Positions 29,678 to 44,023 are shown, counted from the first letter of the stretch. The stretch is 64,000 nt of DNA from Mycobacteroides abscessus ATCC 19977 (GCF_000069185.1 NC_010397.1:930001-994000), one strand, 5' to 3'. Notes: a model not told the origin generated them from the letters alone. Made by a program: numbers and translations.

Positions 29678-30694
29678 ATGCCGGGATTACCGCCGAATCA
29701 CAGCGCGTTCGCGCGGGCCGCTCTGACGAGTTATGGCCGCGATCCGCACACACCGCTGCGGTTGTTGAGCCTTTCCGAGAACGCCACGTACCTGGTGGAT
29801 GACCAGCGGCCCATGGTGTTGCGGGCGCACCGGCCCGGGTACCACTCGTTGCCCGCGATCCGCTCCGAGCTCGCCTGGATGAGTGCGCTTCGCGCCGAGA
29901 CATCCGTCGTCACACCGGAACTCGTGCGGGCGCGGAACGGATCGGAAGTGATCGCCGTCGGTGTCGATGGGATCACCTTGCATGTCGACGCCATGGGTTT
30001 CGTCCCGGGCTGCACCGCCGAGGAAACGTCGGGCGTGGTCGGGTACGGCAAGCTCGGCCAACTGACCGCACACATGCACCACCATGCTCAGGGCTGGCGG
30101 GTGCCACCGGGGTTCACCCGATTTCGCTGGGATCTGGACTCGATGTTCGGGCCGCAGGCGCGTTGGGGTGACTGGCGGCAGGCGCCCGGCCTGACCGACG
30201 CCGACCGGGAAGCAGTGGACGCCGCGGTACGGGACATCATCCGGCGACTCAGCGAATATGGTTGCACTCCAGACCGATTCGGCCTGATACACGCCGACAT
30301 GAGGTTGTCCAATCTCATGGTCGACCCGGGCCGGCCCGGATCCGACATCACCGTCATCGACTTCGATGACTGTGGATGGTCTTGGTTCATGGCCGATCTC
30401 GGTGCGGTGGTCTCCTGGGTGGAAGACACGCCTATGGCCGAGGCGGCCGTCGCGGATTGGCTCGATGGTTATCAGCGAGTGCGTCGGCTCTCCGGCGATG
30501 ATCTGGGCATGATCCCGGCTTTCGTGATGCTGCGGCGGGTCATGCTCACGGCCTGGATCGCCTCACACGCCGATGCCGATGCGGCGATCAGGGTCAGTGA
30601 TGGCTTCGGTGCGCGTACCGCACGTCTGGCGGAGCGTTACCTGACCGACCGGACATGGTTGCGGGAGGCAGTTTTTGGTCGTCGAGTCGGCTGA
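29678..30694 (+). CDS. Aminoglycoside phosphotransferase-fold kinase (hydroxylysine kinase-like)
   Basis: A 338-residue kinase of the APH/choline kinase fold. The catalytic loop is [15 protein letters not shown] (HxDxxxxN, about residue 205-220) and the metal-binding strand is [17 protein letters not shown]. The closest pattern I know is the hydroxylysine kinase/AGPHD1 and homoserine kinase II branch rather than drug-resistance APH enzymes. ATG 29678 ([11 protein letters not shown]) is chosen; GTG 29660 would add six residues. It diverges from the permease-aminotransferase set and is followed by an SDR gene. Kinase plus class III phospho-lyase is the known pair for hydroxylysine or ethanolamine-type breakdown, which supports that reading. 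Confidence 0.82.
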   Translation: MPGLPPNHSAFARAALTSYGRDPHTPLRLLSLSENATYLVDDQRPMVLRAHRPGYHSLPAIRSELAWMSALRAETSVVTPELVRARNGSEVIAVGVDGITLHVDAMGFVPGCTAEETSGVVGYGKLGQLTAHMHHHAQGWRVPPGFTRFRWDLDSMFGPQARWGDWRQAPGLTDADREAVDAAVRDIIRRLSEYGCTPDRFGLIHADMRLSNLMVDPGRPGSDITVIDFDDCGWSWFMADLGAVVSWVEDTPMAEAAVADWLDGYQRVRRLSGDDLGMIPAFVMLRRVMLTAWIASHADADAAIRVSDGFGARTARLAERYLTDRTWLREAVFGRRVG

Positions 30695-30713
30695 GCCGGC
30701 GGAGAGGAAAGTG

Positions 30714-31490
30714 ATGTTCGATTTGTCTGCCCGGTCGGTGCTGGTGACCGGGGGAACCAAGGGAATTGGCCGCGGGATCGCGACGGTTTTTGCGCGCGCG
30801 GGCGCCAATGTCGCCGTGGCAGCCCGGTCGCCGCGTGAGCTGTCGTCGGTGACAGCGGAATTGGGCGAGCTGGGGGCGGGAAATGTCATCGGTGTGCGGC
30901 TCGATGTGTCTGACCCGGGCTCGTGTGCGGATGCCGCGCGCACCGTCGTAGACGCGTTTGGGGCCCTGGATGTGGTGTGCGCCAACGCCGGAATCTTCCC
31001 GGAGGCGCGGTTGGACACGATGACCCCCGAGCAACTCTCCGAGGTGCTGGACGTCAACGTCAAGGGCACCGTCTACACCGTGCAGGCATGTCTGGCGCCG
31101 CTCACCGCGTCCGGGCGGGGCCGGGTCATCCTCACCTCATCCATCACCGGGCCGGTCACCGGGTACCCGGGCTGGTCCCACTACGGTGCGTCCAAGGCAG
31201 CCCAGCTCGGCTTCATGCGCACGGCCGCCATCGAGCTCGCGCCGCGTGGGGTGACCGTCAACGCGATACTGCCCGGCAACATCCTCACCGAGGGCCTGGT
31301 GGACATGGGTGAGGAGTACATCAGCGGGATGGCGCGCTCGATCCCCATGGGAATGCTGGGCAGCCCGGTCGATATCGGGCACCTGGCCGCCTTTCTGGCC
31401 ACGGACGAGGCCGGCTACATCACCGGACAGGCCATCGTGGTTGACGGCGGGCAAGTACTGCCCGAATCGCCGGACGCGGTTAACCCCTAG
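30714..31490 (+). CDS. Short-chain dehydrogenase/reductase
   Basis: A 258-residue classical SDR. The cofactor motif is [10 protein letters not shown] (about 13-22), the NAG motif CANAGIF, and the catalytic Ser-Tyr-Lys set ends in [13 protein letters not shown] near residue 157. ATG 30714 has GGAGAGG upstream and starts [14 protein letters not shown]; the longer frame from 30675 overlaps the kinase gene. It is 19 bases after the kinase stop, so the two are one transcript. It likely reduces or oxidises an aldehyde/alcohol of the amine pathway, although it is close in sequence to FabG-like reductases. Confidence 0.88.
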   Translation: MFDLSARSVLVTGGTKGIGRGIATVFARAGANVAVAARSPRELSSVTAELGELGAGNVIGVRLDVSDPGSCADAARTVVDAFGALDVVCANAGIFPEARLDTMTPEQLSEVLDVNVKGTVYTVQACLAPLTASGRGRVILTSSITGPVTGYPGWSHYGASKAAQLGFMRTAAIELAPRGVTVNAILPGNILTEGLVDMGEEYISGMARSIPMGMLGSPVDIGHLAAFLATDEAGYITGQAIVVDGGQVLPESPDAVNP

Positions 31491-31515
31491 GTGCGTTTGC
31501 GGCGATACTGAGCAG

Positions 31516-32337
31516 ATGGAGGAGTCGGAGGGCGGCCCGGTAGCCGAAGATGTGCGGCGTCGAATCCTGTCGATGCTCGCACAGGGCACGTTGCATCCGG
31601 GTTCACGGCTGGGGTCCGAGCGCGAGATGGCCGAGCGCTTCGCGGTGTCGCGCGCGACGGTACGCAGTGCGTTGGTGCCGTTGAGCCGGGCCGGCATTCT
31701 GGAGCGTCAAACCGGCCGTGGCGGGGGCACCTTCGTACGCGCCGATGTGGTGCAGCGCAACGTGGCCGAGCTGGTGGGTCTGCCCACCAGGCTGCACATC
31801 GGTGGCCACACGAGCGATACCCGGGTGCTGGGCACCTCCCGGCGGCCCGCCACTGCGGCCGAACGAGCGGCCCTCGAAATTGCCGAAGGCGCAGAAGTTT
31901 TCGATGTGCGGCGGCTTCGATATGCCGATGGAGTGCCGCTATCGGTCGACACCGCGTATTTTCCCGCCGAGTTGGTGCCGGACTTGCTCGAACAGCCGTT
32001 GGGGGGATCGCTGTACGAGCTGTGCCAGGTGCGTTATGGCTTACAAGCGGACTCATCGACGGAAACAATCGAAGTGGTCAGCGCCAACCCGCGTGAGGCC
32101 GAATGGCTTGACGTGCCGCACCGCAGGCCCCTGTTGGCTATCACCCGGGTGACCCGCAATACCGACGGCCGGCCCTTCGAATTCAGTTATGACCTGTTCC
32201 GTGCGGACCGAGTGCGCCTGACGGCCACCATGACATCGGCCGTCGCGCAGGAAAGTCGTGGTGTGGACGGCAAGGTGGAACGGGTGGTGAGCAGACTGGC
32301 GGCCCACCGGCGGCCGGACGATACGCTGCTGGCATGA
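31516..32337 (+). CDS. GntR-family regulator (HutC/UTRA type)
   Basis: A 273-residue regulator. The N-terminal winged helix reads LGSEREMAERFAVSRATVRSALVPLSRAGILERQTGRGGGTFV (about 33-76), followed by a UTRA ligand-binding domain (about 90-245) with LRYADGVPLSVDTAYFPAELVPDLL. It lies 25 bases after the SDR and overlaps the FKBP gene by four bases. Position makes it the probable regulator of the permease-aminotransferase/kinase-SDR locus, sensing the substrate or a phosphorylated intermediate. Confidence 0.9.
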   Translation: MEESEGGPVAEDVRRRILSMLAQGTLHPGSRLGSEREMAERFAVSRATVRSALVPLSRAGILERQTGRGGGTFVRADVVQRNVAELVGLPTRLHIGGHTSDTRVLGTSRRPATAAERAALEIAEGAEVFDVRRLRYADGVPLSVDTAYFPAELVPDLLEQPLGGSLYELCQVRYGLQADSSTETIEVVSANPREAEWLDVPHRRPLLAITRVTRNTDGRPFEFSYDLFRADRVRLTATMTSAVAQESRGVDGKVERVVSRLAAHRRPDDTLLA

Positions 32338-32693
32338 CGAAACCCGAGATCGACTTTCAGCCAGGTCCGCCGCCCACCGAACTGGTCATCAAGGACATCA
32401 CCGTCGGTGACGGTGCGGAGGCCACCCCCGGATCGGTCGTCGACGTGCATTACGTCGGTGTGGAGTTCGAGAGTGGCGAGGAGTTCGACAGCTCCTGGAA
32501 CCGCGGCGAGTCCATCGAATTCCCGTTGAGCGCGCTGATCAAGGGCTGGCAGGACGGCATTCCCGGCATGAAGGTGGGCGGACGTCGTCAGCTCACCGTG
32601 CCACCGGCGCAGGCCTACGGCGAGGCCGGTGCCGGCCACCAGCTGTCGGGTAAGACGCTGGTATTCGTGATCGACCTGCTCGGCGCCCGCTAG
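32334..32693 (+). CDS. FKBP-type peptidyl-prolyl isomerase
   Basis: A 119-residue single-domain FKBP with no signal peptide, so probably cytosolic. Core motifs are VVDVHYVGVEFESGEEFDSSWNRG, IKGWQDGIPGMKVGGRRQLTVPP and AYGEAG, including the conserved Trp of the active site. ATG 32334 overlaps the GntR stop (ATGA), so translation is coupled. It faces prrB tail to tail with 13 bases between stops. Confidence 0.93.
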   Translation: MTKPEIDFQPGPPPTELVIKDITVGDGAEATPGSVVDVHYVGVEFESGEEFDSSWNRGESIEFPLSALIKGWQDGIPGMKVGGRRQLTVPPAQAYGEAGAGHQLSGKTLVFVIDLLGAR

Positions 32694-32706
32694 GGCTTCG
32701 CCAGGA

Positions 32707-34119
32707 TCAATGCCCGGGGAGGCGCAGCACCAGCCGTGCGCCTCCCAATGGGCTCGACTCCAAAGCAGCTGTGCCGCCATGGAGTTCGGCCTGCTGTGCC
32801 ACCAGTGCCAGGCCCAGCCCGGAGCCCGAATGCGAGGCGGTGGAGCCTCGTGAAAATCGCTCGAACACCTGCACCCGCTCGGCCTCTGGGATGCCGCTGC
32901 CGTTGTCATCGACCGCGATTTCTACCCCGTGTACCGTGCTGGTCGCCGAGAGCTGAATCTTGCTCGCACCGCCGTGCTTCACCGCGTTCTTGATCGCGTT
33001 GTCGATCACCAGCCGTAGCCCAGCGGGCAACCCGAGCATCAGAATCGTGGACGACGGCACCAGCGAAATCTCAAGATTCGGATAGCTGCGATCCGCGTCG
33101 TGCGCGGCGCGGTCCAACAACTCGGTGATGTCGACGGGCACGTGGTCGTCCTCGGTGGTGAGCTGGCCCTGCGCCAGCCGCTCCAGTGCGGAAAGTGTTG
33201 CCTCGACCCTGCTTTGGGTCCGTATGGTCTCCTCGATGATTTCTTCGCGTTGGTCATCGCTGAGATTGAGGGTGGAGAGCACTTCGAGATTGGTCCGCAT
33301 CGCGGTGAGCGGGGTGCGCAGCTCGTGTGAGGCGACGGCCGCGAAATCACGTGCGGATTCCAGTGCGGCCTTGGTCTTTTCCTGTTCGGTGTTGATGCGC
33401 TCGAGCATCCCTTCGACGGCCTCGGAGATCTCGACGGCCTCACGTACACCGCGAACGTTCACGTCATCGGGGTTGGACTGTGCGTTGATCAGACGGGCCT
33501 GCTGCGCCAGCAGCCGGAACGGGCTTACCACGATGAGCGAGATGACCCAGCCGACGATCACGGTGCCGATCAGCACGCCGCCGCAGATCGCCAGGATGCG
33601 CATGTGGTACCGGTCGATCTGGCGTTGTGTCTCGGCGACCGGGGCTCCCACCGCCACGGGGATGTTTCCCGGGGCGATGAACGACCGGACGCGGTATTCG
33701 ACACCATTGATCTTGGTGTTGGCGTAGCCCGGCTCCAACAGCGGAAGCTCGGTGTCGGTAGGGATGGATTTGGTGAGGCCGGCCACGCGGGCGGTGAGCA
33801 CCAGGCCGTCGGGGGTGTCGAGTTTCTTGTCGGAGCTGATCACCGAATTCAGCAGATTCGACACGGCACCGAGGCTGGACACCGAATCAAGGCGCCGATC
33901 CAGCTGGCTGTACTGGTCTTCCTCGACGCCCAGCCACACCCAGGTGCCCAGTGTCACCACCAGCACCATCACGCCCAGCGCGGCGATGGCGACCAGGGTG
34001 CGCAGCGAGAAGATCCGCATGGGCTTCTCCAATAACCGGTAGGACAGATCGGTGATCCGTTGACTGCGGTGCTTGCTGGGGCGGCCCATGACTGGCGGGT
34101 TCTCGTGCGAGGTGCTCAT
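32707..34119 (-). CDS. prrB: Sensor histidine kinase PrrB
   Basis: A 470-residue membrane sensor kinase and partner of PrrA. An N-terminal cytosolic stretch is followed by helix 1 (about 40-65), an extracytoplasmic loop, helix 2 (about 178-200), a HAMP-like region, a HisKA domain with the phospho-acceptor His265 in ASHELRTPLTAM, and a C-terminal ATPase domain with N-box IDNAIKNAVKHGG, DDNGSGIPEAER and GSGLGLALV. Sequence and gene order match M. tuberculosis PrrB (Rv0902c); PrrAB is essential there and tied to early adaptation in macrophages and to nitrogen and energy metabolism. It starts six bases after prrA. Confidence 0.95.
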   Translation of the reverse strand: MSTSHENPPVMGRPSKHRSQRITDLSYRLLEKPMRIFSLRTLVAIAALGVMVLVVTLGTWVWLGVEEDQYSQLDRRLDSVSSLGAVSNLLNSVISSDKKLDTPDGLVLTARVAGLTKSIPTDTELPLLEPGYANTKINGVEYRVRSFIAPGNIPVAVGAPVAETQRQIDRYHMRILAICGGVLIGTVIVGWVISLIVVSPFRLLAQQARLINAQSNPDDVNVRGVREAVEISEAVEGMLERINTEQEKTKAALESARDFAAVASHELRTPLTAMRTNLEVLSTLNLSDDQREEIIEETIRTQSRVEATLSALERLAQGQLTTEDDHVPVDITELLDRAAHDADRSYPNLEISLVPSSTILMLGLPAGLRLVIDNAIKNAVKHGGASKIQLSATSTVHGVEIAVDDNGSGIPEAERVQVFERFSRGSTASHSGSGLGLALVAQQAELHGGTAALESSPLGGARLVLRLPGH

Positions 34120-34125
34120 CCGTCG

Positions 34126-34836
34126 CTACTGCGAACGCAGCACGAACCCGACACCGCGCACGGTGTGCAACAGCCGGGGTGCACCGCCGGCCTCCAGCTT
34201 GCGGCGCAGGTAACCGATGAACACGTCGACGACGTTGGTGTCGGCGGCAAAGTCGTAGCCCCACACCAGCTCCAGCAGCTGGGCGCGTGACAGCACCGCG
34301 GTCTTGTGTTCGGCCAGTACCGCCAGCAGATCGAACTCGCGTTTGGTGAGATCGACCTCGACACCGTTGATGCGGGCGCGCCGGCCCGGAATCTCCACCT
34401 CCAGGGGCCCCACGGTGATGGTTTCCGTCGACGACGTGGCTACTGCGCCGCGGCGGCGCAGCAGCGCTTTGACGCGGGCCACCAACTCGGCGAGCACGAA
34501 CGGCTTGGTCAGATAGTCGTCGGCACCGGCCTCCAGGCCGGCGACCCGATCGTCGACCGAGGTGCGTGCGGAGAGCACACAGACCGGTACGTCGTTGTCC
34601 ATCGCGCGCAACGCGGTCACCACACTGACACCGTCCAGCACCGGCATGTTGATATCGAGCACTATCGCGTCCGGACGGTGTTCGGTGGCGCAGCGCAGCG
34701 CCTCGGCGCCGTCGCTGGCGGTATTCACCTCGAATCCGGAGAGGCGCAGGCCGCGTTCCAGCGAGGCGAGCACGTCGGCGTCGTCGTCCACCACCAGTAC
34801 GCGCGGGGAGCCCTGCCCATCAACCATGCCTGCCAT
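34126..34836 (-). CDS. prrA: Response regulator PrrA
   Basis: A 236-residue OmpR/PhoB-type regulator. The receiver domain has the acidic pocket [13 protein letters not shown], phospho-acceptor Asp61 in [11 protein letters not shown], Thr/Ser in [11 protein letters not shown] and Lys in YLTKPF. The winged-helix domain ends [19 protein letters not shown] and [11 protein letters not shown]. It is almost identical to M. tuberculosis PrrA (Rv0903c) over its length. The start at 34836 ([19 protein letters not shown]) is chosen from that match; the frame is open further upstream to 34932. It is the first gene of the prrAB operon and diverges from a secreted-protein gene. Confidence 0.95.
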   Translation of the reverse strand: MAGMVDGQGSPRVLVVDDDADVLASLERGLRLSGFEVNTASDGAEALRCATEHRPDAIVLDINMPVLDGVSVVTALRAMDNDVPVCVLSARTSVDDRVAGLEAGADDYLTKPFVLAELVARVKALLRRRGAVATSSTETITVGPLEVEIPGRRARINGVEVDLTKREFDLLAVLAEHKTAVLSRAQLLELVWGYDFAADTNVVDVFIGYLRRKLEAGGAPRLLHTVRGVGFVLRSQ

Positions 34837-34947
34837 CTTGCCCGATGAGATGGGTAAAACGGTCGAACTATCGTCGCCGGTGCTGTGCCGGGCGTCGCCA
34901 GTATCATGAAAGCTGATAATCCGGCGTCTCATACCGAAAGCTTGCGC

Positions 34948-35574
34948 ATGTCGACATCAGTACCTGTAAAGCTAGTTTCCTATGTTGCTGGCGTGTGTGC
35001 AGCGCTTGGCGTTGGGCTGCTTTCCGGAGGTGCGGCCGTTGCGCACGCGGACCCGGCCTTCCCCGATTTGAGCGGGTTCGCCGTGGTGCCGCCCGATGGT
35101 TTCTTCGTCACCAACGAGAACTCTTCGGTGCGATCGATTCACTTCTCCACCCCTGACGGCATCGGGTGCATGTTCCGTGCCTCCCCGAACATGACACCCA
35201 CCTCGCGTCAACGACTCAGCTGCGACGGCGCGGTTCCCGGGATTCCCGGAGACGCCCCGAACGCTCCGAATGTGCCCGGTATCGGTGGCGCGAGCGCGAA
35301 TGTGCCCGGGCTGGGCGGTGTGAACATCCCCGGCGTCGGCACCTGCCCCATGGGCACCGTCGCGCAAAAGGGTGACGGCGCCTTCGAGATCAGCAAGGGC
35401 GCGTGGTCGTGCGGTACCAAGCCTGAAGCACCGTTGCTCAATGTCGGCCAGAAGCTCACCTATGGCAACGTCACGTGTGCCGTCGGGGCGGGTAGCGTCA
35501 CCGCCTGCCAGGTGGTCACGGGCGATCAGAAGCACGGTTTTGTCCTGCAGCCCTCAGGCAGTACGTCCTTCTAG
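34948..35574 (+). CDS. Secreted protein with Gly/Pro/Asn repeats
   Basis: A 208-residue protein with a clear signal peptide ([20 protein letters not shown]... cleaved after AHA-D near residue 36). The mature part contains a short repeat region ([33 protein letters not shown]) between conserved-looking ends with four Cys (CMF, LSCDG, CPMG, WSCG, VTCAVG, TACQVV), likely disulfide-linked. The pattern is common in mycobacterial exported proteins of unknown function. It diverges from prrA over 111 bases and its 3' end overlaps the convergent flavoprotein gene by 21 bases. Confidence 0.75.
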   Translation: MSTSVPVKLVSYVAGVCAALGVGLLSGGAAVAHADPAFPDLSGFAVVPPDGFFVTNENSSVRSIHFSTPDGIGCMFRASPNMTPTSRQRLSCDGAVPGIPGDAPNAPNVPGIGGASANVPGLGGVNIPGVGTCPMGTVAQKGDGAFEISKGAWSCGTKPEAPLLNVGQKLTYGNVTCAVGAGSVTACQVVTGDQKHGFVLQPSGSTSF

Positions 35575-36642
35575 ATAGTTCATCAGCTCGACCACGGCGG
35601 CACGGGATGCGCGGTTGGCTCCGATGGTGCTTGCCGACGAGCCATAGCCGAGCAGATGGATGGCGGGCTGCCCCGCGACCTGAGTGAGCAGCCGGCCGGT
35701 CATGGTGATGCCGCCGCGTCCGTTGCGTAGGTGCAGGGGTGCCAGGTGGTCCAGCGCGTGCCGAAATCCGGTGCACCACAGGATCACGTCGACTTCCAGG
35801 GAGCTGCCGTCGGGCCAGGTGACCCCGGTCGGGGTGATCCGGCTGAACATGGGGCGTCGGGTCAGGACCCCACGCCGCGAGGCTTCGGCGGTTTCCGCGG
35901 TCCACGGCAGCCCCGTCGCCGAGACCACCGACCGCTGCGGTTCGCCCCGACGCGACCGCTCATCGACACCCGCCACCGCCGCGCGCAGCCGCTCGACGGT
36001 GAGGTCGGTGACGAACACCGGCTCGCGCCGGGTCACCCACGAGGTGGTGACGGAGGCGATCCCGGAGATTTCCATGAGCAGCTGCACGGCCGAGATACCG
36101 CCGCCCACCACGAGCACATGCTGGCCGGTGAACTCCTCCGGTCGCTGGTAGTCGTGGGTGTGCAGCTGACGTCCCCGGAAGGTGCCGGCGCCGGGCACGA
36201 ACGGGACGAACGGTTTGTCCCACGTCCCCGTGGCATTGATCAGCCCGTCGACGGGAAATTCGCCCACCGAGGTGTCGATCGTGAAGCCTCTCCGGGCCGG
36301 CCGCACCGCGCGCACGTGAACCGGCCGGCGCACATCGAGGGCATACCGGTCCTCGTATTCGCCGAAGTACCTGGGCATGGCGGTGGAGGCCCGGATGGTC
36401 CCCATCTCGTCGAACGGCAGCCCGGGCAGCTGGTAGATGCGGTTGGTGTTATCCAGCGTCAGCGTCGGCCAGCGGAACTGCCAGGCCCCGCCCGGGCCGG
36501 GCGAGTGATCCAGGATGACGAACCGGTGGCCGGGCGCATCGGCGGGCTGTCGCCGGCTCAGCGGCTCCAGACCGCGCCGGCGTAGGAAGTATCCCGCCGC
36601 GATCCCGGCCTGCCCGCCACCAATCACGGCGACGGTAGTCAT
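35554..36642 (-). CDS. FAD/NAD(P)-binding flavoprotein monooxygenase-like protein
   Basis: A 362-residue flavoprotein of the single-component flavin monooxygenase/CzcO group. The FAD motif is [21 protein letters not shown] at the N-terminus, followed by [21 protein letters not shown], and a second nucleotide motif [20 protein letters not shown] (about 175-195) binds NAD(P)H. A typical ATGxW block ([11 protein letters not shown]) lies between them. The start at 36642 gives [13 protein letters not shown] 36651 would add three residues. It diverges from echA6 with only 24 bases between starts, so the two promoters must overlap or be leaderless. The substrate is unknown. Confidence 0.85.
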   Translation of the reverse strand: MTTVAVIGGGQAGIAAGYFLRRRGLEPLSRRQPADAPGHRFVILDHSPGPGGAWQFRWPTLTLDNTNRIYQLPGLPFDEMGTIRASTAMPRYFGEYEDRYALDVRRPVHVRAVRPARRGFTIDTSVGEFPVDGLINATGTWDKPFVPFVPGAGTFRGRQLHTHDYQRPEEFTGQHVLVVGGGISAVQLLMEISGIASVTTSWVTRREPVFVTDLTVERLRAAVAGVDERSRRGEPQRSVVSATGLPWTAETAEASRRGVLTRRPMFSRITPTGVTWPDGSSLEVDVILWCTGFRHALDHLAPLHLRNGRGGITMTGRLLTQVAGQPAIHLLGYGSSASTIGANRASRAAVVELMNYLEGRTA

Positions 36643-36666
36643 GGGCGCCATATTAGGGTGGTTGCC

Positions 36667-37398
36667 ATGATCGGTGTAACTAGCGACGGTCCCGTCACCA
36701 CCATTGAGCTGCAGCGCCCGGAGCGGCGTAACGCGGTGACCTATGAGCTCGCGCTCGCCTTCGCCGAGGAGGTCAAGAAGGCCGCGGAAACCGCACGTGC
36801 GATCGTCGTCACGGGGCAGGGCACGTCGTTCTGCGCCGGCGCCGACCTGTCCAGCGGCGCTCCTGATCCCGACAAATTCGCCGATGCGTGGCAGCACTCG
36901 ATCAAGAGTGTCGATGCGGCCGACATCCCGGTCATCGCCGCCGTCAACGGCCCCGCGATCGGCGCGGGCGTCATGCTGGCAATGGTCGCCGATCTGCGGG
37001 TGGTCTCCGAGACCGCGCGTTTCCAGTTCCCCGTCGCCAAATATGGCATCGCCCTTGATAACTGGAGTATCCGTCGGCTGACCTCGCTGGTGGGCTACGG
37101 GCGCGCGCGTGCCATGCTGCTGGCCGCCGAGCCGCTTGACGCGCAGACGGCATTGCAGACCGGCATGGCCAACCGCATCGGCGAACTCGCCGATGCGCAG
37201 GCCTGGGCGGCCGAGCTCGCCGGGTTCGCACCACTTGCTCTCAAGCACGCCAAGCGCGTGCTCAATGACGACGGCGCCTTCGAGGACCAGTGGCCCGAGC
37301 ACAAGGAACTGTTCGACAAGGCGTGGGGCAGCCAGGACATCATCGAGGCCCAGGTCGCCCGAATTCAGAAGCGTCCCCCCAACTTCCAGGGAGCCTGA
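36667..37398 (+). CDS. echA6: Enoyl-CoA hydratase-like EchA6
   Basis: A 243-residue crotonase-fold protein, the same length as M. tuberculosis EchA6 (Rv0905) and nearly identical in long blocks: [53 protein letters not shown] and the C-terminal [26 protein letters not shown]. EchA6 is a CoA-binding partner of the FAS-II system rather than an active hydratase; the catalytic Glu pair of true hydratases is not evident. ATG 36667 matches the Mtb start. The Rv0906-like gene begins two bases after the stop, as in Mtb. Confidence 0.93.
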   Translation: MIGVTSDGPVTTIELQRPERRNAVTYELALAFAEEVKKAAETARAIVVTGQGTSFCAGADLSSGAPDPDKFADAWQHSIKSVDAADIPVIAAVNGPAIGAGVMLAMVADLRVVSETARFQFPVAKYGIALDNWSIRRLTSLVGYGRARAMLLAAEPLDAQTALQTGMANRIGELADAQAWAAELAGFAPLALKHAKRVLNDDGAFEDQWPEHKELFDKAWGSQDIIEAQVARIQKRPPNFQGA

Positions 37399-37400
37399 GC

Positions 37401-41695
<4,295 letters not shown>

Positions 41696-41724
41696 CCGCC
41701 CCTCGTCTGCTCGCGAGGTTAGGG

Positions 41725-42558
41725 CTAGAAGGAAAACCGCATGATCCTGCCGATGTCGCGCAGGGTGGGGATGTGGGAGATGACTTTCATCTGGATGCGG
41801 CCGGATAGTGGCAGGTGTTCCTCACCCGCCACATCGGTACTGCGCAGATCGCTGACGCAGCGCAGGCCCGGGTGCAGCGCCTCGATCTGTCCGGGATCGT
41901 CGATTCCCCAATGCAGTGTGGCTCCCGCGTTGCGCACCGCCGGCACCAATTTCTGTAGTTTGATGCCGATGCTGCCGTAGCAGTCGAAAGCCAATTGACC
42001 ACTGGGGAATCGGCCGGTGATACGCCGGATGAGTGACTGCCCCTCGGCCTCGGTCAGGTACATCGTCAAACCCTCGAACACCGCGAGAGTGGGACGGTCG
42101 GCCGGGATGCTGTCCAGCCACGTCGCCTCGCTGACCGAACTTCCGATCATCCGGTAATCGCCGTCGCGGCACGGGAGCAGTGCGCGGCGCAGGGCGATCA
42201 CATCGGGATAGTCGACATCGGCCCAGCGCACCATCTCGGATGGGTTGATCCGGAAGACCCGGGTATCCAGGCCGCAGGCCAGGTGCAGCACCGTTGCCTC
42301 ATGGTGTGCGGTGAGAAACTCCGAGGTCCAGTCGTCGAGTTGACGGGCACGCAACGCCACGCCGATTGCCTGGGTGCCCTTGATCTTGGTCTTGGAGAAG
42401 TCGTAGTCGATGCGCGCGACGGCCTCGGCGGCGTAGTGGTCATGAAGAACCGAATCGGGTGATGTGGCGTCCTGCGCCCTGCCGTACAGGGTGGCCAGCA
42501 TCGTCTCGGGAGCCCCGGTCAGCGTGATTTTCACTGGGTCCGTCACTCGAACCAACAT
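41725..42558 (-). CDS. Leucine carboxyl methyltransferase-family SAM methyltransferase
   Basis: A 277-residue methyltransferase of the LCMT/PpmP type, abundant in mycobacteria. SAM-binding motif VLHLACGLDTRVFRI (about residues 88-102), then VRWADVDYPDVIALR and LAVFEGLTMYLTEAEGQSLI are diagnostic. It is on the opposite strand between ctpE and the Rv0909-like gene, where Mtb has no gene, so it is an insertion in the syntenic block. The start at 42558 is 54 bases from the divergent Rv0909-like ATG. Other family members act on carboxylate groups of small molecules; the substrate here is unknown. Confidence 0.85.
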   Translation of the reverse strand: MLVRVTDPVKITLTGAPETMLATLYGRAQDATSPDSVLHDHYAAEAVARIDYDFSKTKIKGTQAIGVALRARQLDDWTSEFLTAHHEATVLHLACGLDTRVFRINPSEMVRWADVDYPDVIALRRALLPCRDGDYRMIGSSVSEATWLDSIPADRPTLAVFEGLTMYLTEAEGQSLIRRITGRFPSGQLAFDCYGSIGIKLQKLVPAVRNAGATLHWGIDDPGQIEALHPGLRCVSDLRSTDVAGEEHLPLSGRIQMKVISHIPTLRDIGRIMRFSF

Positions 42559-42612
42559 ACGCCCCGATCTCGTATTACAGTTGCGCCGTCCCAGACGAAG
42601 GAGAACAAGCTC

Positions 42613-42828
42613 ATGGCTGATTTCAAGGGCCTCATCGACAAGCTGAAGAGCCTGTTGGCGGGCAACAAGGACAAGGTGAACGAGGCCGTCGACAAGGTCG
42701 GCGACACGATCGACTCCAAGACCGGTGGCAAGTACTCGGCGGTGGTCGACAAGGTTCAGGACGCTGCCAAGAGCGCGGTCGAGAAGGTCGAGGGTGCGGC
42801 GGCCCCGAAGGACGGCGACGCCCAGTAG
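42613..42828 (+). CDS. Rv0909-type antitoxin (CsbD-like small helical protein)
   Basis: A 71-residue Lys/Ala/Asp-rich helical protein, MADFKGLIDKLKSLLAGNKD... with the heptad-like KVNEAVDKVGDTIDSKTGGKY. It matches the M. tuberculosis Rv0909 antitoxin family in length and pattern. ATG 42613 has GAAGGAG upstream. In Mtb it is followed directly by the toxin Rv0910; here a lipase gene overlaps its last 35 bases and the Rv0910-like gene is about 1.2 kb away. Confidence 0.85.
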   Translation: MADFKGLIDKLKSLLAGNKDKVNEAVDKVGDTIDSKTGGKYSAVVDKVQDAAKSAVEKVEGAAAPKDGDAQ

Positions 42829-43987
42829 CCGACTGGCGCCGCTGCTTGCGGTGCTGGTGTTGATCACGGCGGCCTGTGCTCGGGTCGAGGCGGAAGGTGT
42901 TGCGCCCCAGCCCCCGTCGCCCCCGCCGGGTGAAGTGCTATCCGACGTGCCGTTGTCGTTGGCCCCGGATCTTGATGCCATCGCCGATGGTCATCTCATT
43001 CGCTATATGTCGACGTCGGGTGCCACCGGTACACCCACCGAGGTGACCGGTGTCGTCTTCGCGCCGAAAGGCGAACCACCGCAAGCGGGTTGGCCCATCG
43101 TCTCGGTGGGCCACGGCACCACAGGGCTGGACGACGAGTGTGCGGTCTCGCGTGCCCCCGACTTGCGGGGTTACATCTGGCTGGTGCGCAATCTCAGCAA
43201 GCGTGGCTGGGTGGTGGCCATCACGGACTACGAAGGGCTGGGCGTTCCGGGGCCGCATCCGTATCTGGAACCCAGATCGGAAGGATTCAACGTCATCGAC
43301 GCCGCCCGCGCCGCGGTATCGCTGATTCCAGGGGCGTCGACGAAGTGGGCGGCTATCGGTGCGTCCCAGGGCGGCCAGGCGACCTGGGCCGCGTCCGAGC
43401 TGGCCGGCGACTATGCCTCCGAGCTGGAGTTCGTCGGCTCGGCCAACCTGTCACCGGCCGCCGACCTCACCGACATGGCGACGCATGTGGGCGACGGCAG
43501 GTACCACTGGAGCCAGCTCTCGATGATGCCGACCTTGCTGACGGGATTGTCGGTGACGGTCCCCGAGTTGCGGCCGGAGAATTTTCTGCACGGCTCTTTC
43601 CAAGATATTCCGCGGGACAAGGCTCTGCTGTTGGGATGTCACAACGGACTCGATCCCGCTCGATCAGCTGCCATAATTAGGTTGCGCGCCAAGGATTTTC
43701 ACGGCACCAGTCCCGCAGACCCGATCGTCTTCGCCGCCGCACTGAAGCGGATCGCGTTGCCGTTGGGCCCAGCCTCCGGGCCGATGTTCGTCTACGCCGG
43801 CGGAGCCGACCGGCTCATCGAGGCGGGCTGGATCCATGCGGCGGTCCGCCGGGCCTGCGCGCTGGGGGACACGGTTCAGGAGGTCGTGTCGCCGGGTAAG
43901 GGCCATGTGGATCCCGAGGGAGAGCGGCTCGGGGTGCAGTGGATTGCCGACCGGTTTGCCGGACTACCGGCGCCCAGTAACTGCTAG
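42794..43987 (+). CDS. Lipoprotein secretory lipase (alpha/beta hydrolase)
   Basis: A 397-residue exported lipase. GTG 42794 gives MRRPRRTATPSSRLAPLLAVL, a basic and hydrophobic lead with lipobox ITAAC (Cys near 30), so it is probably lipid-anchored outside the membrane. The alpha/beta hydrolase core has SVGHGTTGLDDECA, nucleophile motif GASQGGQATWAA, and catalytic-His-like GKGHVDPEGE near the end, as in the secretory lipase (LIP) family. The start lies inside the Rv0909-like gene (35-base overlap in another frame). It separates the antitoxin from its toxin. Starts further downstream would break the signal peptide. Confidence 0.8.
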   Translation: MRRPRRTATPSSRLAPLLAVLVLITAACARVEAEGVAPQPPSPPPGEVLSDVPLSLAPDLDAIADGHLIRYMSTSGATGTPTEVTGVVFAPKGEPPQAGWPIVSVGHGTTGLDDECAVSRAPDLRGYIWLVRNLSKRGWVVAITDYEGLGVPGPHPYLEPRSEGFNVIDAARAAVSLIPGASTKWAAIGASQGGQATWAASELAGDYASELEFVGSANLSPAADLTDMATHVGDGRYHWSQLSMMPTLLTGLSVTVPELRPENFLHGSFQDIPRDKALLLGCHNGLDPARSAAIIRLRAKDFHGTSPADPIVFAAALKRIALPLGPASGPMFVYAGGADRLIEAGWIHAAVRRACALGDTVQEVVSPGKGHVDPEGERLGVQWIADRFAGLPAPSNC

Positions 43988-44023
43988 CGGTCTGTTCGGA
44001 TCTCTCCGGTATCGTCTGCCCAC

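Noticed and set aside
29678..30694. Aminoglycoside resistance gene
   Set aside because: The APH-fold catalytic loop is shared by metabolic kinases; the closest pattern and the neighbouring phospho-lyase and permease favour an amine kinase.
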